Source of the DNA: Lepas anatifera
Lineage: Eukaryota > Arthropoda > Thecostraca > Lepadidae
Direction of reading: 5' to 3'
DNA: 64,000 nt
Assembly (NCBI GenBank): GCA_034440635.1
Contig: JAOTON010000458.1
Span: forward strand, 26,880 to 90,879
Below are positions 55,171 through 64,000 of this stretch, in pieces. Below the pieces are notes generated by a model. That model was given only the letters and a program-made list of their open reading frames with translations. It had not been told where the DNA came from and did not search any database. Made by a program: the position numbers and the translations under genes. Each line of letters opens with the position of its first letter. Positions within the stretch are counted from its first letter, which is position 1.

Positions 55171-58083
55171 ATGTCTTCCTTCAGCTTCGCTCTGCTGGTC
55201 TGCGGGCTGGCCGCCGCCACGGCTACTACACCCTATAAGGCTTGTGGTAGGTGACCTTTCTGATGCTTCGTTTTTAATGGACACTGCATGGCAGACTACA
55301 CTTCTTTAAGGCGTACTTTCAGTTTTGGGGCTACTGAAAAATGAAGAATTCACTGCTCCAAAATATTGTTTAACATTGTTATTGCTAGATCAGATTTCTT
55401 TCCGCCTGTTGAAGATGCGTCGGCTTAGACATTTCTTTTGTGCTAAACGAGTAAAAATGTTCACTTTTTTTAACTGATTCGAGACTCTAGGCCAGCATTG
55501 ACAGTTTATCACTTCGGAAGCACTTCAAATTTTTACTTTCACATACAAAAACGAAAGGAATCCAGTGGCGAATCATGGGGGATTAAAAGACATTTGTTAC
55601 CTAGCACCAAACTTCCTGATTTTCGCTGATTTCCTTAAAAAAGTTTTTCACGATTTTAGGCCCAATTGCTCACCCAAAATTGGATCGCGAAATGGCGCGA
55701 GGTGAAAAATACGGGATAGCGAAAAAGTGCGAACGATGGTGGATAGGTTATAAAAAATAATTAAGAAGCCATATGAGTAACTTTTTGGCGCAGGTTAATA
55801 TTTAGGTCATGCCACGTCAAAGAGGGTGACAGCTTAGAGAAGGGTTTCTGGGTTCTAACGTCTGACTAAGCTGAGTTAGAATTAATTTTTGGGTGCCATT
55901 CGCTATTCTCTTGTTACGAAAAATCTAATATTGCATGATATGACCATAATAGGTCCAATCATACCAATGACTTGCCCTTAGGTCAAGTCAAGGTCACCAT
56001 CTGACCTAACATAGTCAATATGAATATACATTAAATTTCAATGAAAATTGAAACATGGTGGTGTCAAAATAAAAGCTCAATCGCCATCTCCTGTGAAGCT
56101 ATTGACACAAGTCTGAAAACCTGCCTAAGTAGCCCCAGACGACCTTTCATAGTTCACGGGACAAAATATGCAACAAGTCCCCGGAGAAGGCCCTAAGATA
56201 CTATGACCCGGAGAAAATGAAATTATTATAGGTCTTTTCTAAGTAAGTAGAGCTATTTTCGGACAATTTCTGTTTCTCCGTGCATTTCCAATGTAGAGGT
56301 CATGCCCCGTACCCAACTCTAAGCCTTCGATATAAAAATCATGTTGCCAGAGCTTTGGGCACTCGGTTGACCTGTTATGTGATATAAACTTCAGATGAAT
56401 ATATTGCAGCTGTTTTGAGTGGTGCCACTGGAAATATTTTTTCGAGGTGAGGCACATGATCTGGACTGGTGACCTGACCTGAGATAAAAAACTTAAGATT
56501 TTCGGAAAAGTTGAATCGATCAGGAATAAGGCGTACCACATACGGCGGCGCTTCCCGCTGTCGTTTTTCAGTGCCGCTGGAAAAACCGGGAAGGTGTTCA
56601 ATCAACCCATCCACTTCGGCGAGGGTTCAAAAACAAATACTCATGAAGGTCTGTCGCTCCGAAAGAGGTGAAATCGGAGAAAAACGAAATTGGTCACAAG
56701 GGATATTTTCGGTATACTCAATGCTCAGTTAATATCTCATGAAGTTGGCATATCCCCGTGAAAGGTTCACAGAAGAGGAGACATCCAATGCCTAGGATTG
56801 ATACGGTGACAACCAGCGTAAGGCGTGGCTGACAGCGCAGTGTCGCCCCGACAGGCGGCAGCTCCACCATCCAGTCGCTGGAGGTGGTGGGATGCTCGGC
56901 GCTGCCCTGCACTCTGCAGAGGGGGCCAAGGTGGTGTTGAACGTGGAGGCCGCGGCAGGTAAGTCCTGGTACAGGGTGGAGAGGGCTCGGAGTGGGGTGG
57001 CTCACTCGGAGGCAGGCCGCTCAAATATTCAGAGCGGAAAAGAAACAAATAAACAGACATAACATCTGATTTCACGTGAGCACTACGTTTTGAATACCAA
57101 AATTTTACGAGGAGAGGGTATGAAATGAACGTTGTTTTCCGGAAATGGTTGATTTAGTAAGCATATGTAGGTAACCTTAACTTTGTGAGTTTTGATGTCT
57201 AAAGTGCGAAATACTTCTAAACCACATACGTCAGTCAGGAAAGTTCAGAAGAGAGCATTCCTTGGCCCCAAAACAAATGAAAATGATATATTTCTTTATC
57301 AAACCACCAAGTATCCTCATTTCAACGAGTGAGGTCTATCTTAAAACATATATTATGAATGAATGCACACAAATATTTCCGATAAGTACCGTACAAAACA
57401 TAATTTATGTTTTGAGATTGCAATAAGGGACTTAAAACAACTGTTTAGTTGAAATGTATATGTATCCGTGCGTGAATTGCAGATTAAATCCGGTAAAACT
57501 GTTTGGTTCTGTCTGACTCAGTTAATCCTACTTTGTCTGACTCCTATCTCTTTCATCATAGTTGACTCCTTCCTGCCTCGACAGCCGTTCTGCGAACTAA
57601 AGCCGTCTTGCTTATGTTCACAGGAAGCGCCACGCAAGCTTTGGACTCGGAGATTAGCGGTGTTATCAATGGCCTTCCCGTGCCCTTCTCAAAGGACGAT
57701 AAGGTAAAGTCTCATTCCATTCTTGTTGTTATATGCTGTACAATCTTACATTTATGTATATTCTCTTATATAACAAACACTTGTAAACATCGGGGGACAC
57801 AAAACATCAATCTTCCACCAATATAGTCGTGATATATCCAAACAGCCTGGTGTCAAACACGTTCTGTCATCTGGCACTGATGGTTTGGTGACCCTTGTCC
57901 CCAGGCGTGTGACAGCATCACCTCTGGGGCGTGCCCCTGGCGGAGGGCGACGCCTTCTCCTTCAGCACGTCGGTCAACGTGCTGAAGGAGTACCCGCCGA
58001 TCGCAGTCACCATCAAATGGGAGCTGAAGGATGACAGCGGCGAGGTCATGGCCTGCGCAGAGATCCCCTCCCACATTCGCTGA
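55171..58083 (+). CDS. NPC2-like ML-domain secreted lipid-binding protein
   Basis: Four exons: 55171-55246, 56855-56958, 57624-57703 and 57905-58083, all with GT-AG introns (phases 1, 1, 0). The predicted product is about 146 residues, the usual NPC2 size. It has a signal peptide (about residues 1-18), then the ML domain with all six conserved Cys (25, 39, 44, 89, 97, 138) and family hallmarks GLPVPF (77-82), ACDS, EYPPIAV and KWEL near the end. NPC2 proteins bind sterols or other lipids in a hydrophobic pocket; arthropod paralogues are often secreted and tied to lipid transport, immunity or chemosensing. As printed, exon 2 lacks one G in a G-run (56921-56925) and exon 4 lacks one C in a C-run (57934-57937), so the frame breaks twice. 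Everything else, including splice sites and cysteines, is intact, so I suspect base-calling error more than a pseudogene. Intron 1 contains a transposon remnant. Confidence 0.85.
55711..56629 (+). mobile_element. TTAA-type MITE (copy I) in intron 1 of the NPC2-like gene
   Basis: Follows copies G and H from GGGATAGCGAAAAAGTGCG onward: AGGTCA-derived motifs, many mutated, a decayed hairpin near 56541-56568, and the 3' end GGCGAGGGTTCAA. The 5' inverted end is missing or replaced by another repeat (55565-55690). It lies in the gene's transcriptional orientation and ends 226 bp before exon 2. Confidence 0.6.
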
Positions 58084-59655
58084 GACATCGGAACGGTCTA
58101 GGCCTATGCCGAGGATGGTCGGATCTCAGGTCAAGTTCCCTTGGAAAAGGGTCGTGTTTGGGTATGAATTTTAGGATGGCCAGACTTCTTCAAACGGAAG
58201 TTCACCTGCACTCCACCGGGATGGTTTTAGGAGCATGGCCCCACCTCGTGCGTGTGTGGCTTGAAGGTGTTTTATTAGGCATATGCGTCGGAATTGGGAA
58301 GGTAACGAGCGCTACTTGTTATCTGAAAATTCCCGATTTAAACTAGGTTAAAACATCTTACTTTAACATCCAACATAACTTGAACGTCACAGCAAGTTAA
58401 AATCTGATGTTTTTTATAGGAGGTATTTGGCTAGCCTAAGGTTAAAAATTTACTGGTCCCTTCACCTTCGACGGTCACAACGCTCATGTTATTTGGACCC
58501 AGTCGCATTCAAAAGAATATCAATTTTCTATCCTGTTTGTCCCGCACAGCCTGAAGCTGTTAGTTACCCACAGTAGTACAGCCGTAATTATTTGACACTT
58601 ACCTTCCTGTAAACGTGCTCCATGGCTCGTTTCTTTGATTCATTCATGACGTATTTATTTCATCGTTTTGTGAACATCAATAGATGCATGTAGAGAAACG
58701 CTATTTATTGGCTTATTCAAATACATGTGTTCGCTGTCTGAGTGTGCAAGCATACGGAGGATTTTTTCTGTATGGAATGGGCTAATCCGAACCATTTATG
58801 GTTCTACGAATATATGGAGTGTTCACACTTTGGTTCCAGAATTTCAGGGAAGGAATAAATATCGAGCCTGTTGCCAACCAGAACTCAAACGACCAACATT
58901 GTCACACTAAGGATACGTGGCATGATGACACAATATGACAAACAAAGCCTAGGAAATCAGTCGTAAATGTAGAGACGGATCATAATTTTCAGGAATTCAA
59001 GTGAGGCTCCCCAAATATTCACAAAGAGTGCAGATTAGCTATACAAGGGACAAACTATTTTATTTTCTGATGGCCAGTCGGGTCCTGCCCTAGGCGTTCC
59101 CACCTTTCGGAACAAACATGGGTATAATGTTTCCCATTATTGGGTACATAGGGATTTTTGGAAATGGAAATAATGGTTTCCCCCACCGAAACTGTTCAAG
59201 ACCAGGTCTATCAAAAGCAGAGCTTGTCCAAAATGATGTTGTCCAAAATCCCTGGTTGGTGAGTTGACAGATTTGTCCACCCCTGCAGAAAGCAAGCAAC
59301 AACCAATCTGCGTTCTCACCAAAGTAGAAGTCTTATTGTAAGCAGTGACGGATCCATGGGGGGAGGGCAAAAGGCATTTGTCTCCCCCTGAAATTTTCCC
59401 GCTTTGGGGCCACAATATTTGGATTTGGGACGACCGAAGCAGCAAATTTTTCATTTCCATGCAGCGTGGCATCAGCATTACGGCACGTTGTCATGATCAC
59501 CAATGGTTATAACTATTGGTATATATGTGCCAACTTGGGGTGGTCAGGGTCGGGAGATTGTAAATTTTAGTCTGTTTCTTGGAGAACTTTGAGACAAGTG
59601 AAATGCCAAAACAGAGGTTTTCTACTGTGCTCTGACACATAGCTATCTCAGTCAA
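58084..59655 (+). other. 3' flank of the NPC2-like gene
   Basis: No further gene. AATAAA at 58854-58859 is the first clear polyadenylation signal I see after the stop codon and would give a 3' UTR of about 0.8 kb. A hAT-like end, CAGTGACGGATCC, lies near 59343 without a recognised partner. Confidence 0.4.
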
Positions 59656-60679
59656 CCCTCGCCCCACCCGGGATCCATCGATGGCCCCCAAATATTTTTT
59701 CGAGAAAGCAGAAAAACGACGGGGCGCAGCACCACTGGTGGGAGCTCTATCTCTCACCCCACTATTTTCCCACCATCCCTGAAATTGTTTACCTCGGGTC
59801 ACACAAGGTCAGTTCACCAGACGAGGTCAACCAAGGTCACCTCACTTCAACTTTTGAGCTCTACAATAGCTACATTTCTAAGCCGATTGATTTGAAACTT
59901 TCTGCACTTCATGACCTCTCCAGGGTCTACAAAATACATATCCGGGGCTTTTCGATTTCGTAACCTGAGGTCAGGTCACAAGATGACCTCTCACATTGAA
60001 AAAGCATGGGAAAAAGCTGTCTTATGATCTTAAAGTCACAAAAATGATTGCAAATGTTCAGATTGCTTAGAAAAACGTTCTTAGATACCCTTTCACGGAT
60101 TCAAGGGGCGATATTTTTCCTTTTATCTATCTGAGGTCGTTACAGGTCACCAGGGGTCAAAAATAGCATTTTGACGATAACTTTTGAGCTAACCAAGCTA
60201 AGGCACTGAAATAAACGTCATTATATATGTCTCGTCACTGGCTTTCGTTTGATATACAGCAAGGTCACTTTCTTACTTTTCGTGACCTCAGGTCATATTG
60301 GGTCACGAGGTGACCTCTGGAGGTCAAAACACTGGCAAGAGGTCATTATGTTCAGCATAGCGGAAAAAGGTCTGGCCTTTTCCTATATAATGTGCTTTTC
60401 AAGATTGCAATAGCTCTAAAAGAAGGAGAGCTATGACCAGTTTGCTTAAGCATTGCATATTCTAGTGGAAATAGCCTATTGTGACCTAACTTGACCTCTT
60501 CAGGTCAAACCATTGAATTGAGCGCTTAATCATGTGAAGTAATTTCTTAATGAATTCACACAAGCTTTCTAATGCATTTTGCAGATTTGTGCTAACCCCC
60601 ATATTTTCGGAGTTAGAAGGGAGCGCCATCGATGGCCCCGGTGGGGCGAAGGTGGCGCCGAACCCCGTTGGGGTGCGGG
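59656..60679 (-). mobile_element. TTAA-type MITE, family 3 (copy L)
   Basis: A 1,024-bp element after TCAA (59652-59655) and before TTAA (60680-60683). The ends are CCCTCGCCCCACCCGG and CCCGTTGGGGTGCGGG. Subterminal CCATCGATGG palindromes lie at both ends. The interior is closely parallel to copy K, including several TGACCT/AGGTCA sites. Confidence 0.75.
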
Positions 60680-60683
60680 TTAA

Positions 60684-62593
60684 AGTGCATCATAAGGTTT
60701 CTAGTGCTCTTTAACAAAAAATCATTTTATATGTACATTATTCTAGTTTCTTTGCTTAAAGGAAATATGCCACCTTCATAGCTGGCACTTGACCTGCGCG
60801 TAGAGCACACAAATAAACACTAGCTTTCCTATTTAGTTTCATTCAGAACTCGCACTTTACGGAGCAGCCACGCTTCTTGTGCAATGTGCATCCTGCCTAA
60901 GGCGCTCGGAAGCTAAGCCCCGCCCCCTGGCGAACCTGACGACTGGCGAGAGCCTGAACTTCAGGCCGTGGTGGGCTCGCCGATCCGGTTCCACTCTAAA
61001 CACACGCTAGTTCACTGCAATTGGTGAGCTCAGGGACACATGAAATATCAATCCTCAGGAGTGCCGGCATATCTGGCACATGACTATCTCAGTCCAAGCT
61101 CCACAATTGAGGTCGATAATTGAGGTGCTACATTTTCCGCGTTCTGCTCTGTGCTGACTGCTTCCAGGACCCGAGCCTCACATGTCGTTCGCATTGAAGC
61201 CAATTTGGCACCGTCATTGAGTGCATAATTGAACTTCAACTGCCAGATTTATGAGACAGTCTGGGAGATAAGGATATAGATCCCTTGACTGCGCTTCACA
61301 CCCCAACCCTACTTGAACTAGTATCAAACTTCTCCGGAAAAGACGGAGAAATTGTAAATAAAATATTGAGGTTCCGTGATTAGACAATTGAGGATTTTGA
61401 AGTGGAATCGATGCCTGCCCGTTTGTGAACGCACGTGCCTGATCGGCAGTTCAACGAATATGTCGGTCAGGTTTCTCGCTCGCGGTCCTTAGGCGATGGC
61501 TCGGTTTCTGTCGAGCGCAACGGAATTGGAGAGACTAGAGCAGCATTTGAACCGCAAAATTTGATACAGCTGTCTCTTATGGACGCCGGTAAATGGAAAT
61601 GTTCACCTTGTAAATAGTGACAGCGTTTTGCGAATGAAAATCAGCAACTAAAAGAAAATCTTTTTCGGGCACAAATATTCAAAAATAAAGAAACCAAGAT
61701 CTTGAAGTGCCTTAGCCCCACTTCATACCAGTCACTATTTGTTCTAGCGTTAAGCTTTTCAGGATAAAAACATAATAGTCAGGACACGGTCAAAGCAAAT
61801 ATGGCCAAGTGCACGAAGTTATTTCTGAGGTTTCCAAAAATTCGGAGTAGAAGGGGAATTTTACATCCCTCCTCTGCACCGGGCGCAAGATAACATTTCG
61901 TTATTTATCAAAAGATTATAAAAGTTCGAAGACAGGCACACGATATCCCACAAGCATGTCGGTATAAGTTCCACAGTATAAGGTCTGATGCAATCGAACC
62001 TGTTTACATCTTTCTCGCATCCAGCTCTTTAAGAACTCATGTGAGCATTACTCTGTTAGCTCTTCATATCGTATCAAATCGGAAATTCGCATTGTTCAAG
62101 TTATTCCGGCTCAGCTTATCTAATCGCGGCTAGAAACTAACACCTTTATAAGTAGGCATTGATCCCTGTAAGCCGGTAGCTGCGACACAACAAGCGTCAT
62201 CAATATTGGCGCATGATGAACCCCGAACAAATTCCATATATGGCATTGAGTATAGCCAATACGATTACCGTCGATTATCGTCACAAATTCCAAACTAGAA
62301 CAAATAGTGTACACCGTACAATGTTTCACGTATCAGATATCCCGAATTAATCCTCGAACGTCTAGCGGATAAGATTCTAATAGATTAGACTGGCCCGAGA
62401 GCTCGCGTAGCCTCAGATCAGAGTATGTTGAGGATGTTGATTCCCATTTTTTGCCAATTTATCTGTATTCTTTCGGATATGTTAGGTGGATATCATCGTA
62501 TACAAGTGGACTAGCCCACTCGACGTCGGGAAAACTTGAGCTATGGATGAATATTAATAGTAAAGGATTGGGAGCAGATTTTCGCGGATATAG
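60684..62593. other. Unannotated stretch
   Basis: No gene or repeat is recognised; a GC-richer patch lies at 60880-60990. The 60-codon frame at 61435 has no recognisable features. Confidence 0.4.
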
Positions 62594-63612
62594 GTTTCAT
62601 TGAATGTGATGGAATATTCCGTGTTGGTTTTTTTCTCGGTGAGGCTTTCAACTTTTTCGGAGTATATTTTCCCATGGTTGTCCAAATCTGAGAGAATTGT
62701 GCTTATATTTATATGTTCAAGTAACGTTTCATCAATCCAATTGACATCCTCAGACGACATGAAAGACATAAGACACAAAGTTAAAAATACATATTATATA
62801 CGTTATAAATCCAAAAGTAATCACAAATCAGTTCGGTCAGAAATTATTTGAAAAATGGAGCTGACATGTTTCTGGAATTATTTCTGTGCGCAGGTGCTTT
62901 TAATGGGAAGATATCCCCATTAGTAACGGAAGCACAAACAAAGCTATCAACCTTTCTGTTGTATGATGAACGGCTTAAATAAAATAATGCAGGTATAACG
63001 AACCATCTGATCACAATGTCAACATCACTAGGATGTATTAACAATAATGAATTGAGTGAATGTGTTAACAATAAGAATTGTTGAAAAGAACTGTGTTAAC
63101 CCTAAGAATTGAGTCCGTGAATAATCAATTGTCAATGAGTGTTATGTGGTGTTAGTACCTCCTAGTGATGTTGACATTGTAATCAGATAATTCGTCATAC
63201 CTGCATTATTCTATTTAAGCCGTTCGTCATACAACAGAAAGGGTTGATAGTATTATTTGCACTTTTGCTATTAATGGTGATACCTTCCACGTTAAAAGCC
63301 CCTGCGCACAGAAATAATTATAGAGCCATGTCAGCTCCATTTTTCAAATCATTACTGACCCTACTGACCGAACTGATCTGCGATTACTTTTGGATTTATA
63401 ACGTATATAATATGTATTTTTAACTTTGTGTCTTATATCTTTCATGTCGTCTGAGGATGTCAACTGGATTGATGAGAACGTTACCTGAACATGTAAAAAA
63501 TAAGCAAAAATCTCTCTGATTTGGACAACCATGGGAAAAACTAATCCGCAAAGTTGAAAGCCTCACCCGAAGAAAAAACCAACACTGAATATTCCGTCAT
63601 ATTTAATGAAAC
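62594..63612. mobile_element. Foldback (hairpin) element with about 440-450-bp arms
   Basis: Sequence 62594-63032 is the reverse complement, with scattered changes and small indels, of 63161-63612. The spacer is about 128 bp of TTAACAATAAG-type repeats. Shared landmarks include CAACATCACTAGG / CCTAGTGATGTTG, GACGACATGAAAGA / TCTTTCATGTCGTC and TGGAGCTGACATG / CATGTCAGCTCCA. No coding capacity. The right arm is followed directly by a CA/TA microsatellite. Confidence 0.8.
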
Positions 63613-63617
63613 ACAAA

Positions 63618-63620
63618 CAT

Positions 63621-63684
<64 letters not shown>
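63618..63684. repeat. (AC)n(AT)n microsatellite
   Basis: About 20 bp of AC repeats followed by about 46 bp of AT repeats, adjoining the foldback element. Confidence 0.95.
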
Positions 63685-63686
<2 letters not shown>

Positions 63687-63789
63687 TCACTATATATTGA
63701 CCCATGAAGAGCACATACAATGCAGTGACGAGCAGTGGCATCACCACATATTTCTTTCTACTAGGTCAATATCGAAGAGGACTTCCTAT

Positions 63790-64000
63790 CCCTGGTCCTT
63801 AGGAGGCCTTCTAGCTTTTGGGATGTCCATTTCGTAGGTCAATTAGGGGCTTTCTTCATATGGAAGGGGCCTCCTATGTTGGCCGTTTAAGGCCCTGCTT
63901 TATAAGAAACAGTGCCTCCTGGATAGGCCGTTTAGGGGGCTTGCTTTATAAGTAAAGGGGCCGCCTATGTAGAGTGTTTAGCGGGTCTCCTTTTAAGAAA
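63790..64000 (+). repeat. 46-bp tandem array running off the window
   Basis: Units 63844-63889, 63890-63934 and 63935-63980 share GGGGC(T)TGCTTTATAAG...GCCTCCTATG...GTTTA; a fourth is cut by the window end, and a degenerate unit precedes 63844. The array probably continues beyond 64000. Confidence 0.75.

Overview
The window looks like a repeat-rich arthropod-type genome. The evidence is one four-exon ML-domain (NPC2-like) gene with GT-AG introns, a Ty3/Gypsy LTR retrotransposon, tRNA-derived SINEs, and dense families of short non-autonomous DNA transposons. Nothing bacterial is present. A crustacean or other non-insect arthropod is a guess; no feature fixes the species.

Genes: the only gene I can assign is the NPC2-like gene at 55171-58083 (+), with a TATA box at 55081. 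Its reading frame needs two single-base corrections, both in homopolymer runs. A CpG-rich block at 4502-5000 looks like a promoter and first exon of an unidentified minus-strand gene. Weaker exon or promoter candidates lie at 11359-11446 (-), 25440-25670 (+) and 40793-40895 (+). Most of the remaining sequence is intergenic or repeat-derived.

Layout: 6.5-9.4 kb holds three TTAA-flanked MITEs of one family (a fourth copy is at 51.3-52.2 kb). 9.8-10.1 kb holds a hAT-type MITE. 12.4-20.0 kb is an element with about 1.13 kb inverted-repeat arms, one of which was split by a young Gypsy element (12539-17088, identical 278-bp LTRs, 5-bp target duplication). 21.1-23.3 kb holds two abutting TTAA elements, followed by a SINE inside a minisatellite. 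26.3-35.3 kb is bounded by two outward-facing hAT-like ends and contains a TTAA element, a degenerate minisatellite and a GGCGCC-rich tandem array with about 102-bp units. 35.5-39.3 kb looks like a 3.9-kb element with 23-bp inverted ends carrying three nested insertions. The right edge has a 450-bp-armed foldback (62.6-63.6 kb) and a 46-bp tandem array.

The most distinctive signal is a group of about a dozen TTAA-flanked elements in several subfamilies. They have different terminal sequences but a common core, many AGGTCA half-sites in direct, inverted and everted arrangements, and near one end a GC-rich hairpin followed by a T-run. AGGTCA is the core half-site of nuclear receptors, so these elements could spread receptor sites. 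Equally, the motifs could be transposase-binding subterminal repeats. One decayed copy lies inside intron 1 of the NPC2-like gene.
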